Virus record (IMG/VR): IMGVR_UViG_3300043399_000339
Span: 1-64,000 of that record
Strand: one strand, 5' to 3'
DNA: 64,000 bases
From: a virus
Part shown: piece after piece, positions 7,276 through 15,005 of the stretch
How the letters are laid out: each line of letters begins with the position of its first letter
Numbering within the stretch: position 1 is the stretch's first letter
Made by a program: the position numbers and the translations under genes
Notes under the pieces: generated by a model
Databases searched by the model: none
Told to the model about the DNA's origin: nothing
The model's input: only the letters and a program-made list of their open reading frames with translations

Positions 7276-7615
7276 GGTGCACGCAGCCCTCAAGGCTGCT
7301 GGTGCATATAGTGTCAACTATATAGGTGGAATGTACGCCGCCAACGGTACGCCAGACATTCTGGCGTGCCTGCACGGCAGGTTCGTTGCCATCGAGGCCA
7401 AGGCCGGCAAGAATAAGCCCACCGCCCTGCAGATTCAGGCGCTTCGGAAAATCGACGCCGCGGGCGGGCTTGCGCTGGTCATCAACGAGACCGGCTTGGA
7501 CTACCTGACGGAGTGCCTCAATGACATCCAAAACGCCCGATCCAATTACCACCTTCATTGCACAGCATCAACGAAAGCCCTCCTCGGAGGAGCTGGAGAG
7601 AGCGAAGACTCTTGA
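7241..7615 (+). CDS. VRR-NUC domain nuclease
   Basis: 124 residues. The motif NGTPDILACLHGRFVAIEAKAG supplies the D...E-x-K residues of the PD-(D/E)XK fold. The preceding GAYSVNYIGGMYA and following LQIQALRKIDAAGGLALVI are typical of phage VRR-NUC proteins, which are structure-specific, Holliday-junction-resolvase-like nucleases. Likely acts in replication or recombination intermediate processing or host DNA breakdown. The C-terminal ~30 residues overlap the next gene out of frame and may be an extension. Confidence 0.85.
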   Translation: MATTPEAKVKAKVHAALKAAGAYSVNYIGGMYAANGTPDILACLHGRFVAIEAKAGKNKPTALQIQALRKIDAAGGLALVINETGLDYLTECLNDIQNARSNYHLHCTASTKALLGGAGESEDS

Positions 7616-7739
7616 GCGCCGACGCAAGCGCTACGCCAAAAAGACCAACCTCAACTGGAGAGATGTAGATGACGACCGAGACCGAGATTTCCGCATTCAC
7701 GACCCTGCTGATTACACGTCTCCAAACAACCTTCGATGA
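7521..7739 (+). CDS. Small basic hypothetical protein (72 aa)
   Basis: MTSKTPDPITTFIAQHQRKP then ELERAKTLERRRKRYAKKTN, a plausible basic helix and a DNA- or RNA-binding-like composition. Overlaps the VRR-NUC gene by 95 bp and the next gene by 71 bp in other frames, which is unusual even for this compact region. One of the three may have a shorter true extent. Confidence 0.5.
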   Translation: MTSKTPDPITTFIAQHQRKPSSEELERAKTLERRRKRYAKKTNLNWRDVDDDRDRDFRIHDPADYTSPNNLR

Positions 7740-8073
7740 TTTCGTGGCGCCTAAAGGAAAGCTGGGCCCGCTGCTGCGCGGGCTAGAGGCCGTGCGCAAC
7801 GGAAACCCCCCTCCCGCCCCGTTTTCCCTGCTTCCGAAGCACGAGCTAGAGGCGATCAAAGCCGCGTACAACAAGGCACTGCTGGCCCAGTTCGAGGTGC
7901 AACTCGTGCGGGTACTGGCTGGGGACCTGCCACAGTGGAAAGACCCAGTATCACCGGATACGGCCAACTTGCTTAGCCGCTACGAGGAGGTTGACTATGT
8001 AGGGCTGATGCGGGCAAAACAGATGATGACCGACTACGCTAGGCAAGCTGGCCTTATGGGAAAGCAGTTCTGA
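7669..8073 (+). CDS. Hypothetical protein (134 aa)
   Basis: MTTETEISAFTTLLITRLQ then an all-helical protein containing KHELEAIKAAYNKALLAQ. GGAGAGATG precedes the start. No known domain. Ends 34 bp before the HNH gene. Confidence 0.65.
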   Translation: MTTETEISAFTTLLITRLQTTFDDFVAPKGKLGPLLRGLEAVRNGNPPPAPFSLLPKHELEAIKAAYNKALLAQFEVQLVRVLAGDLPQWKDPVSPDTANLLSRYEEVDYVGLMRAKQMMTDYARQAGLMGKQF

Positions 8074-8107
8074 TGCCGGGTATTACTATTCTTATAGAAC
8101 CCTAACT

Positions 8108-8614
8108 ATGAGTGCTAAAAATACCGAAGCAACTTTTTGGGCTCGTGTCAACCGTGGCGCCCCATACGATTGCTGGGAGTGGGAAGGCGCGATAACTAGC
8201 AGCGGATATGGGAATACCTCTTGGCATGGAGCTAGGGTGCAAGCGCACCGACTAGCCTACTTTTTGGCTGTCGGGGGTATCGAGTTGAAGACTGGATTTA
8301 GGGACGCCGGGGTCGCAAAGGAGTATCAGAAATTTGTGCTGCACAGATGCGATAACCGACGGTGCTGCAATCCGGCACATTTGTTCCTCGGGTCTATGCG
8401 GGATAACCAAATAGACGCTTACTCTAAGGGTAGGAGGGAGCAGCCTAAGAGCATGCACGTAAACGCCAAAATACCAGCTGCAGAAGTGTCCCGCATTAGG
8501 AGTAGGTACAAGGAGGGCGGTATAACGCAGAAGGCGCTAGCCTCTGAATACTCAGTGTCGCAGGTATCCATCAGTTTGATACTCCGCAGAAAAACCTACA
8601 AGGACGTAGAGTAA
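8108..8614 (+). CDS. HNH homing-type endonuclease with C-terminal HTH
   Basis: 168 residues. N-terminal CWEWEGAITSSGYG and RVQAHRLAY, then LHRCDNRRCCNPAHLFLG, are the HNH_3-type nuclease motifs with zinc-binding Cys/His. The C-terminal ALASEYSVSQVSISLILRR is a helix-turn-helix for DNA recognition. Freestanding genes of this kind are usually selfish homing elements. It stops on the first base of the DNA polymerase start (TAATG), the gene that also contains an intein. Codon use is less GC-biased than in its neighbours, consistent with recent arrival. Confidence 0.85.
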   Translation: MSAKNTEATFWARVNRGAPYDCWEWEGAITSSGYGNTSWHGARVQAHRLAYFLAVGGIELKTGFRDAGVAKEYQKFVLHRCDNRRCCNPAHLFLGSMRDNQIDAYSKGRREQPKSMHVNAKIPAAEVSRIRSRYKEGGITQKALASEYSVSQVSISLILRRKTYKDVE

Positions 8615-11343
8615 TGCCAGAATTAGTTACAGTAGATGCGGAAACGTTTTACTCACGAGATTTCAGTCTAACCAAGCTGACTACCGAGGCATACGTACGC
8701 GACAGCAGGTTCGAGGTCATCGGCGTGGCTATCAAGATCGGAGATGGGCGTACTACGTGGTACCCAAAGCCAGAAGTAGCCGGAGCCATCGAGAGTATCG
8801 ACTGGTCGGACAAGCTGGTGCTGGCGCAGAACTGCGCCTTCGACGCGGCCATCCTGGCGTGGCGCTACGGCGTCAAACCGTTGGCTTGGCTGGACACGCT
8901 TGGCATGTCGCGCGCGCTGTTTCCGCACGAGAAGTCGCACAGTTTGGACGCGCAGGCCAAACGCATGGGGGTGGGTACCAAGGGCACTGAGGTGCACAAC
9001 GCGCTTGGCATGCGGTATGAGGACTTCACCCCGGCGACGCTGGCTCCGTATGGCGCCTACTGCAAGAACGACGTTGAGCTGACCTACGGCCTATTCCAGC
9101 GCTACATGGCCATGGGCTTCCCCAAGCAGGAGCTCAAACTGATCGACATGACGTTGCGCATGTTCGTGGAGCCCGTGCTGAAGCTAGACGCAGACCTGCT
9201 GACCAAGCATTTGGTGGAGGTACGGTCACGCAAGCGAGAACTGCTGGAGCGGGTGCGCGACAACATGCTGGCCAACGCCGACCCGGACTACATAGCCACG
9301 GTGTTCTCCGAAGGCACGGAGGGTATCAAGAAGCTGCTGATGAGCAACGAGAAGTTTGCCGCTGCCCTGCAGTCCCTCGGCGTCGACCCACCGCGCAAAG
9401 TAAGCGCCACCACGGGCAAGGAGACCTGGGCGTTTGCCAAGACCGACGAGGCATTCAAAGCTCTGGAGGAGCACCCGAGCGAGGAGGTGCAAGCACTGGT
9501 GGCTGCGCGGTTGGGCAACAAGACGACGCTAGAGGAGACCCGCACGGAGCGGTTCATTGATATGGCGCGCCGCGGCGCGTTCCCGGTGCCCCTGCGGTAC
9601 TACGGAGCACACTCCGGTCGTTGGTCTGGCCAGGACGCCGTGAACATGCAGAACCTTCCCTCCCGCGGTCCCAACGCCGGCGCCATCAAGAAAGCCATAT
9701 TGCCCCCGGATGGGCACGTGATGATCGACTGCGACTCCGCGCAGATCGAAGCGCGAACCCTGGCGTGGCTGGCTGGGCAGGACGATCTGGTGCAAGCGTT
9801 CCGCGACAAGCAGGACGTTTACAAACTCATGGCGTCGAAGATTTACGGCGTGCCAGTGGAGGAAGTCACCCCATTGCAGCGGCAAGTCGGAAAGACCGTG
9901 GTGCTTGGGGCCGGCTACGGCGTCGGGCACGTAAAACTACAAGGGTTCCTGAAGGTTCAGGCCAAGGTCGAAGTTAGTCTGTCGGAGGCCAAGCGCATCA
10001 TTGACACATACCGCGCGGCGGCCCCAAGGATCACGGAACTGTGGGCGCGCTCCGGCGACGCGCTGCGCGCGCTGATGATGGGTCAGGAGATGCCGATTGA
10101 TGTACCCGGGCTGGTTCGTGTTGTACCCGGGCAGGGCCTGACGCTGCCAAGCGGGCTGTGCATTCAGTACCCAGAGCTGCGCGCGGTGACCGGCAAGGAT
10201 GGCAAACGCGAGCTGGTGTACACGTCGAAGGGGCTGCCCGTCCGGATCTACGGCGGGAAGTGCTTAGGGGCAGACACAGAAGTTCTGACTCCTAGGGGCT
10301 GGGTGCCGATCGTATCCGTAGCAACCGACGACAAAGTCTGGGACGGTGTGGAATGGGTAAATCATTCCGGGTTGACGTTCCAAGGTTATAAGCCTACCAT
10401 CGTACTGAACGGGGTCCGTATGACCGAGGACCACGAAGTTCTTACTAACTACGGGTGGCGAGATGCATCATCGTGCGAAGGACTATACGGGGCAGACTTT
10501 TGGATGCCTGACGGCAGTGAGGTACGCGGGGGCCGAACGGCGTTCCATCTGGGAGTTCCAGTGCCGATGCGGGGCGCGCGTAACCCGGACGGCGATAGAC
10601 GTGGAGAAATATGCGAAGCGTGGTGGAAATTCGTCTTGCGGCTGCGCAGTCGGGGAAAAAAGTGCTACGCACGCGATGTCGAACCACCCAGCGTATTGGG
10701 TTTGGAGGTCAATGCGAGACCGCTGCAAGCTACCTTCGCATCAGGCGTGGCACAACTATGGAGCGCGTGGGATAACGGTATGCGCAGAGTGGGAGAAGTC
10801 GTTCGAGCGGTTTTGGCAGGACATGGGCTCTACATATCAGCCTGGGCTCACGCTGGATCGGAAAGACAACAACCTGGGATACAGCCCAGAAAACTGCCGC
10901 TGGGTGTCTATGGCCGTGCAAGCCGGGAACCGAAGGAACTCGCTCCCAGTGGACATCCGCAAGGCGCACGAGTTGACGGGGGTGCCGAGGTCTACACTGG
11001 AATTCCGATGGAAACGCGGCCTGTCTATGACCTCCTCAACGCCGGACCCAGATCGCGGTTCGTGGTCCGAGGTTCTTCGGGCCCGTTCGTAGTCCACAAC
11101 TGCGTCGAGAACTTCACGCAGGCCATCGCGCGGTGCATCGTGGCTGAGCAGATGCTGCGCATATCCAAGCGGTACCCAGTGGTGCTGACGGTGCACGACG
11201 CTGCAGCAATCGTGGCGCCGGAGGCAAAGGCCGACGAGGCACGGGCCTACGTGGAGGAGTGCATGAGCTGGAACCCTGCCTGGGCGCAAGGGCTGCCACT
11301 GGCCTGCGAGTCTGGGGTTGGAGCGAGCTACGGCGACTGCTAA
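8614..11343 (+). CDS. Family A DNA polymerase with in-frame intein
   Basis: 909-residue precursor. The N-terminal 3'-5' exonuclease shows DAETF (ExoI, residue ~6), NCAFDAA (ExoII) and YCKNDVEL (ExoIII). The polymerase domain shows motif A DCDSAQIEAR (~residue 372), motif B RQVGKTVVLGAGYG (~425) and motif C TVHDA (~859-863). In motif C the usual Glu of HDE is Ala; the catalytic Asp is kept. The 280-residue intein (residues 550-829) interrupts the conserved ...YGGK/CVENFTQAIAR segment between motifs B and C. Mature polymerase would be ~629 residues, a normal size for phage enzymes of this class. Main replicative polymerase of the phage. Start ATG overlaps the HNH stop. Confidence 0.95.
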   Translation: MPELVTVDAETFYSRDFSLTKLTTEAYVRDSRFEVIGVAIKIGDGRTTWYPKPEVAGAIESIDWSDKLVLAQNCAFDAAILAWRYGVKPLAWLDTLGMSRALFPHEKSHSLDAQAKRMGVGTKGTEVHNALGMRYEDFTPATLAPYGAYCKNDVELTYGLFQRYMAMGFPKQELKLIDMTLRMFVEPVLKLDADLLTKHLVEVRSRKRELLERVRDNMLANADPDYIATVFSEGTEGIKKLLMSNEKFAAALQSLGVDPPRKVSATTGKETWAFAKTDEAFKALEEHPSEEVQALVAARLGNKTTLEETRTERFIDMARRGAFPVPLRYYGAHSGRWSGQDAVNMQNLPSRGPNAGAIKKAILPPDGHVMIDCDSAQIEARTLAWLAGQDDLVQAFRDKQDVYKLMASKIYGVPVEEVTPLQRQVGKTVVLGAGYGVGHVKLQGFLKVQAKVEVSLSEAKRIIDTYRAAAPRITELWARSGDALRALMMGQEMPIDVPGLVRVVPGQGLTLPSGLCIQYPELRAVTGKDGKRELVYTSKGLPVRIYGGKCLGADTEVLTPRGWVPIVSVATDDKVWDGVEWVNHSGLTFQGYKPTIVLNGVRMTEDHEVLTNYGWRDASSCEGLYGADFWMPDGSEVRGGRTAFHLGVPVPMRGARNPDGDRRGEICEAWWKFVLRLRSRGKKCYARDVEPPSVLGLEVNARPLQATFASGVAQLWSAWDNGMRRVGEVVRAVLAGHGLYISAWAHAGSERQQPGIQPRKLPLGVYGRASREPKELAPSGHPQGARVDGGAEVYTGIPMETRPVYDLLNAGPRSRFVVRGSSGPFVVHNCVENFTQAIARCIVAEQMLRISKRYPVVLTVHDAAAIVAPEAKADEARAYVEECMSWNPAWAQGLPLACESGVGASYGDC
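10261..11100 (+). mobile_element. Intein in DNA polymerase
   Basis: Begins at Cys 550 of the precursor with block A (CLGADTEVLTPRGWVPI). Block B is MTEDHEVLT, with the TxxH histidine at residue ~607. Block F is RPVYDLLNAGPRSRFVV and block G is GPFVVHN followed by Cys, the +1 extein residue. All residues needed for Cys1-type protein splicing are visible. No LAGLIDADG motif occurs in frame; roughly 180 residues between B and F have no recognisable domain because that DNA encodes an HNH endonuclease in another frame (10463-11092). Confidence 0.93.
10463..11092 (+). CDS. HNH/AP2-type homing endonuclease nested out of frame in the intein
   Basis: 209 residues, read in the +1 frame relative to the polymerase and lying entirely inside the intein. 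Full-length layout for this family: N-terminal DYTGQTFGCLTAVRYAG; zinc-type CRCG and SCGC pairs (residues ~35-62); HPAYWVWRSMRDRC; NYGARGITVCAEW; LTLDRKDNNLGYSPENCRW (the HNH core); and a C-terminal HTH-like LTGVPRSTLEFRWKRGLS. Start ATG 10463 has only a weak GGTGGCG upstream. Its C-terminal codons overlap intein block F in the other frame, so both frames are constrained there. The likely role is homing of the intein. Confidence 0.88.
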   Translation: MHHRAKDYTGQTFGCLTAVRYAGAERRSIWEFQCRCGARVTRTAIDVEKYAKRGGNSSCGCAVGEKSATHAMSNHPAYWVWRSMRDRCKLPSHQAWHNYGARGITVCAEWEKSFERFWQDMGSTYQPGLTLDRKDNNLGYSPENCRWVSMAVQAGNRRNSLPVDIRKAHELTGVPRSTLEFRWKRGLSMTSSTPDPDRGSWSEVLRARS

Positions 11344-11371
11344 ACTGCACGGGCACTTTAAAAGGAACTTC

Positions 11372-12031
11372 ATGAAACTAGCCCATTCGTACTCATCAAT
11401 CAAGCAGTTTGACACGTGTCCTAGACAGTACAACGAAGTACGCATACTCAAGAAATTCAAGTCCAGTGAAACCGATGCAACTCGGTATGGTACGGAGGTA
11501 CACAAATCGTTGGAGCTCAACTTGATGGAAGGCCAACCCATTCCAGACAAGTTCAAGCAGTTCGAGCGGTTTGTGGCGCCCCTGCGCGGCTTGACCGGCA
11601 CCATGCTGTGCGAGCAGAAGATGGGTATCCGCGCGGACTTCTCGCCGTGCGACTTCTTCGACCCCGAGGTGTGGTTCCGCGGCGTGCCGGACGTGCTGGT
11701 AGTGAACGGAGAGACGGCGCGGGTCGGGGATTGGAAGACCGGCAAGTCCAGCCGGTATGCTGACACGGCCCAGCTTGAGCTGATGGCTGGCATGGTGTTC
11801 GCGCACTATCCGGACGTGCAGCGCGTCAAGGGCGCCCTGATCTTCTTGGTGGCTAACGACGTGGTGAAGGCCGACTATACGCGCGACCAGTTTGCTGAGA
11901 TCATGTCGAAGTGGGCAGGCAAAGCCTCGCAGATCGAGGCCGCCGTGGAGTCTGGTGTGTGGAACCCGCGCAAAGGGCCCCTGTGCAAGTTCTGCCCGGT
12001 GTCTGCAGACGTCTGCGAATTTAAGGAGTGA
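11372..12031 (+). CDS. Cas4/RecB-like PD-(D/E)XK exonuclease
   Basis: 219 residues from ATG 11372, after AAAAGGAAC; an upstream in-frame ATG at 11318 lies in the polymerase gene and is rejected. N-terminal YSSIKQFDTCPRQY contributes one Cys. RGVPDVLVV and ARVGDWKTGK are the D...D-x-K nuclease motifs. The C-terminal CKFCPVSADVC supplies three more Cys, the pattern of the Cas4/AddB-type Fe-S cluster. Expected to degrade DNA ends in recombination or host DNA turnover. No CRISPR context exists here. Confidence 0.85.
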   Translation: MKLAHSYSSIKQFDTCPRQYNEVRILKKFKSSETDATRYGTEVHKSLELNLMEGQPIPDKFKQFERFVAPLRGLTGTMLCEQKMGIRADFSPCDFFDPEVWFRGVPDVLVVNGETARVGDWKTGKSSRYADTAQLELMAGMVFAHYPDVQRVKGALIFLVANDVVKADYTRDQFAEIMSKWAGKASQIEAAVESGVWNPRKGPLCKFCPVSADVCEFKE

Positions 12032-12050
12032 GCCATGGAAGGAAGTGGAT

Positions 12051-12305
12051 ATGCCTAGGAACCCCCGCGACTACCAGAAGGAGCGGGCCTACGACGGCAA
12101 GCCCGAAGTCAAAGCCAAGCGCGCGGAGCGCAACCGCGCCCGCCGAATGTACGAGAAAGAGCACGGCGACCTGCCGAGCTCCGTAGACGTAGACCACAAA
12201 AAGCCTTTGGCCAAGGGTGGCACGACCAAACTCGGCAACCTACGTGCTGTGCCGGCGGCCAAAAACCGCTCGTTTGCTCGCACCAAAACCGCTCGGATGA
12301 AGTAA
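12051..12305 (+). CDS. Small HNH endonuclease (84 aa)
   Basis: Start ATG 12051 (MPRNPRDYQKERAYDG), with AAGGAAG upstream. The core is VDVDHKKPLAKGGTTKLGNL then AVPAAKNRS, the HNH fold of a widespread small phage protein. The N-terminal half is very basic. Such proteins sit in replication modules and may nick DNA for recombination or packaging rather than homing. Followed by a terminator. Confidence 0.8.
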   Translation: MPRNPRDYQKERAYDGKPEVKAKRAERNRARRMYEKEHGDLPSSVDVDHKKPLAKGGTTKLGNLRAVPAAKNRSFARTKTARMK

Positions 12306-12367
12306 ACTGACCCTGCCGGCGGCTTCTCGCAGTTGCCGTTGGTATCTCCTTTGGGTTGAGACTTTTT

Positions 12368-12399
12368 GGCTCGGTAGTTTTACTACCGAGCCTCTTTTC
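12368..12399 (+). terminator. Rho-independent terminator
   Basis: Perfect 11-bp stem (GGCTCGGTAGT / ACTACCGAGCC) with a TTT loop at 12368-12392, followed by TCTTTTC. Separates the polymerase/exonuclease/HNH group from the helicase gene. Confidence 0.9.
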
Positions 12400-12411
12400 C
12401 GTACGCGTACT

Positions 12412-13992
12412 ATGCAAATCATTGAAAACCGTGCACTCCAATTCGTCACACGCAAAGCTGACCAGATCACTGCCCTCATACCAAAATCTAAAATACTCGA
12501 CAGAAAAGACGACAAGGCAAAGGTCCTAGTGGACTGGAGCCACGAGGCATGGCAGCTGCTGCGCAACCTGGGCATCAAGAACGTGCCGCACCCGATCACG
12601 GGCCGGTACAAGTGGCCGGGCATCTACTCGCCGTTCAAGCACCAGATCGAGACCGCTGAGTTTCTTGTAGCTAACCCTAGGTGTTACTGTTTCAACGAGG
12701 CCGGAACCGGAAAGACTAACGCAGCCGCATGGGCATCTGACTTCTTGCTTAGCAAAGGGTTGGTTAAGCGGGTGCTGATAGTGTGCCCGGTATCGATCAT
12801 GGACACCGCGTGGCGCGCGGACCTCTTCAGAACGCTGATGCACCGCAGTGTGGGTATAGCGTCGGGCACGCGTCCGCAGCGAGAGGCCGTCATTCGCAGC
12901 AACTACGAGTTCGTCATCATCAACTTCGATGGTGTGAAAGTGGTGCTAGACGCTCTGCTGGAGGGTGGCTTCGATCTGGTAATCATTGACGAGGCGACAG
13001 CAGTCAAGAACGCGCAGACCGAGCGGTGGAAGGCGCTTAGTGCAGTGTGTAAGCCCGGGGTACGTGTTTGGGCTATGACCGGCACGCCGGCCGCGCAGTC
13101 TCCGCTCGACGCCTACGGGCTGGCAAAGCTCGTTCGGCCCGAGTCCGTGCCGAGGTCGTTTACGTTCTGGCGCACTTTGGTGATGAACAAGATCACGCAG
13201 TTCAAATGGGTGCCGCGGCCAGAAGCCAAGCAGATCGTGCATGAGGCGCTGCAGCCGGCCTTGCGATTCACCAAGGAAGAGTGCCTGGACTTGCCGGACC
13301 TGCTGTTCACCTCGCGCGAGGTACAGCTGACGCCTCAGCAAACCAAATACTACGACACGATCAAGCAAAATATGGTGGCCCTAGCTGCGGGCGAAGAGAT
13401 CACTGCGGCTAACGCAGCGGCGCTAATCAATAAGCTCCTTCAAATTTCTCTAGGCGCGGCGTACACGGACACTAAAGATATTATTGAGTTTGACATAAGC
13501 AACCGCGTAGACGAGCTCATGGACATCATCGCTAGCACTAAAAACAAAGTGCTAGTATTTGTACCATACCGGCACGTCACGACAAAACTGGAGGCCGAGC
13601 TCAACGCCCGCATCGTCAAGCTGATCGGCGACCAGCCGGAGTCGTATCAAGTAGCTCATATCCATGGGGGTACGCCTGCGGGCCAGCGCGCGGAGATCAT
13701 CAAGAACTTCCAGACCGAGGACACCGTGAAAGTTCTATTGCTGGCCCCGGCAGCCGCCGGGCACGGCATCACTCTCACCCGGGCGGATCAGATCGTCTGG
13801 TGGGGGCCTACGACGTCGGCCGAGCTGTATCTGCAGTGCAACGCCCGAGCGCACCGCGCGGGGCAGCGCAATTGCGTAACCGTCACGCACCTGCAGGGCA
13901 GCCCCGTGGAGAAGCGCATGTACGCCGCCTTGCAAAACAAGGTCAGCGACCATGTCGACTTGGTCGAGCTCTACAAACAGGAGATCGCTTGA
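12412..13992 (+). CDS. SNF2-type DEAD-like helicase
   Basis: 526 residues. Motif I is NEAGTGKTNAAAW (~97), motif II IIDEATAVKN (~191), motif III MTGTPAAQ (~221), then a second RecA domain with motif VI ARAHRAGQ (~479), the SNF2/Rad54-like signature. Phage members act as ATP-dependent translocases or helicases in replication or recombination. No obvious RBS within 10 bp of ATG 12412; the terminator hairpin lies directly upstream, so expression may depend on partial read-through. Confidence 0.9.
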   Translation: MQIIENRALQFVTRKADQITALIPKSKILDRKDDKAKVLVDWSHEAWQLLRNLGIKNVPHPITGRYKWPGIYSPFKHQIETAEFLVANPRCYCFNEAGTGKTNAAAWASDFLLSKGLVKRVLIVCPVSIMDTAWRADLFRTLMHRSVGIASGTRPQREAVIRSNYEFVIINFDGVKVVLDALLEGGFDLVIIDEATAVKNAQTERWKALSAVCKPGVRVWAMTGTPAAQSPLDAYGLAKLVRPESVPRSFTFWRTLVMNKITQFKWVPRPEAKQIVHEALQPALRFTKEECLDLPDLLFTSREVQLTPQQTKYYDTIKQNMVALAAGEEITAANAAALINKLLQISLGAAYTDTKDIIEFDISNRVDELMDIIASTKNKVLVFVPYRHVTTKLEAELNARIVKLIGDQPESYQVAHIHGGTPAGQRAEIIKNFQTEDTVKVLLLAPAAAGHGITLTRADQIVWWGPTTSAELYLQCNARAHRAGQRNCVTVTHLQGSPVEKRMYAALQNKVSDHVDLVELYKQEIA

Positions 13993-14018
13993 CCGTTTGA
14001 AACTTCACAATGTATAAT
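13989..14018 (+). promoter_or_regulatory. Sigma70-type promoter
   Basis: TTGACC at 13989-13994, an 18-bp spacer, then a perfect TATAAT at 14013-14018, about 28 bp before the 14046 gene. Would start a transcript for the SSB/primase group. Confidence 0.7.
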
Positions 14019-14045
14019 TAGACCCACTAACCCAAAGGAACAAAA

Positions 14046-14444
14046 ATGGACGCTGACAAGCTCGTCAAGGCCTACATCAAGATTCGCACCGCGAAGGAAG
14101 AACTGGTCAAGAAGCACGAAGAAGAGCTGGCCAAGCTGCAGGAGCAGATGGCCGTTATCGAAGCCGAGCTGCTGGAGCTCTGCAAAGAGACCGGCCAAGA
14201 CGGGGGCAAGACCCAGTTCGGCACCTTCACCCGCACCGTCAAGACGCGCTACTGGACAAATGACTGGGGCAGCATGTACCAGTTCATCTCCGAAAACAAC
14301 GCGCTCGACCTGCTGGAACAGCGTTTGCATCAAACCAACCTCAAGCAGTTTTTGAAGGACAATCCTGATAAGATGCCCGCTGGTTTGAATGCTGACTCCA
14401 AGTATTCAATCCTCGTAAGGAGAGCAAAACCCCAAGTGCCTTGA
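14046..14444 (+). CDS. Conserved phage protein with N-terminal coiled coil (132 aa)
   Basis: Residues ~5-50 form a charged coiled coil (AKEELVKKHEEELAKLQEQM). A conserved C-terminal domain follows: TRYWTNDWGSMYQFI, RLHQTNLKQFL, and GLNADSKYSILVRR. This protein type is frequent in replication modules of freshwater and marine phages; function unassigned. AAAGGAAC upstream supports the start. Confidence 0.8.
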   Translation: MDADKLVKAYIKIRTAKEELVKKHEEELAKLQEQMAVIEAELLELCKETGQDGGKTQFGTFTRTVKTRYWTNDWGSMYQFISENNALDLLEQRLHQTNLKQFLKDNPDKMPAGLNADSKYSILVRRAKPQVP

Positions 14445-14488
14445 ATCTCAACCCAACCCACAACCCAAACCAACTGCAGCTTACAAAC

Positions 14489-14734
14489 ATGTTCACCATC
14501 GAAACCAACATCCCCGTCCCCGCTCGTGCCTCTGGCGGCAAAATCCTGTACCCCTTCGCTTCGATGCAAGTGGGCGACAGCTTCCTGGCCACCTCCGAGC
14601 TGCCCATCACCCCCGAGCACCGCCGTCGTATCTCTGCAGCCACCGCTGCCTATGCGCGTCGCAACCCGAGCCTGGGCGTGAAGTTCTCTGTTCGTTCCAC
14701 CGAGCAGGGCCTGCGCGTCTGGCGCGTGGCTTAA
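14489..14734 (+). CDS. Small conserved phage protein (81 aa), paralogue of 19082
   Basis: MFTIETNIPVPARASGGK, then YPFASMQVGDSFLA and the ending GLRVWRVA. The ATG at 14489 is the first in frame and lacks a strong RBS. The MQVGDSF...RVWRV layout recurs in the protein at 19082-19315, which ends GVRVWRVR. Function unknown. Confidence 0.75.
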   Translation: MFTIETNIPVPARASGGKILYPFASMQVGDSFLATSELPITPEHRRRISAATAAYARRNPSLGVKFSVRSTEQGLRVWRVA

Positions 14735-14744
14735 GGGGTATAAC

Positions 14745-14984
14745 ATGAGCGAAGCCCAACGCCCCCTTACGTTCGGTGAAAAAGCCGTAGGTCTCACGTT
14801 CAACCCCAGCAACGATCCTACTGTGCAAGCCATCAAACAAAAGTTTGCCGATGTGATCGACGAAATTCACGAGCTCCGCACCAATCAACCCAACGCTGAA
14901 ATCGCGCGCATGGCGAGCATCGCTATCACTGAAGCGCAAACCGCGCAGATGTGGGCGGTAAAAGCCGCCACGTGGTCCAACTAA
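14745..14984 (+). CDS. Acb2/Tad1-like hairpin protein (candidate cyclic-nucleotide sponge)
   Basis: 79 residues. LTFGEKAVGLTFNPSNDPTV near the N-terminus and ITEAQTAQMWAVKAATW at the C-terminus are the two conserved stretches of the Acb2/Tad1 helical-hairpin family. Characterised members bind cyclic oligonucleotides or related signals and so block CBASS or Thoeris immunity. By homology this one should bind such a signal; the specificity cannot be read from sequence. Lies between two replication-module genes, with GGGGTATAAC upstream of the start. Confidence 0.72.
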   Translation: MSEAQRPLTFGEKAVGLTFNPSNDPTVQAIKQKFADVIDEIHELRTNQPNAEIARMASIAITEAQTAQMWAVKAATWSN

Positions 14985-15005
14985 CCTATCCAATCCTGTC
15001 AAATC

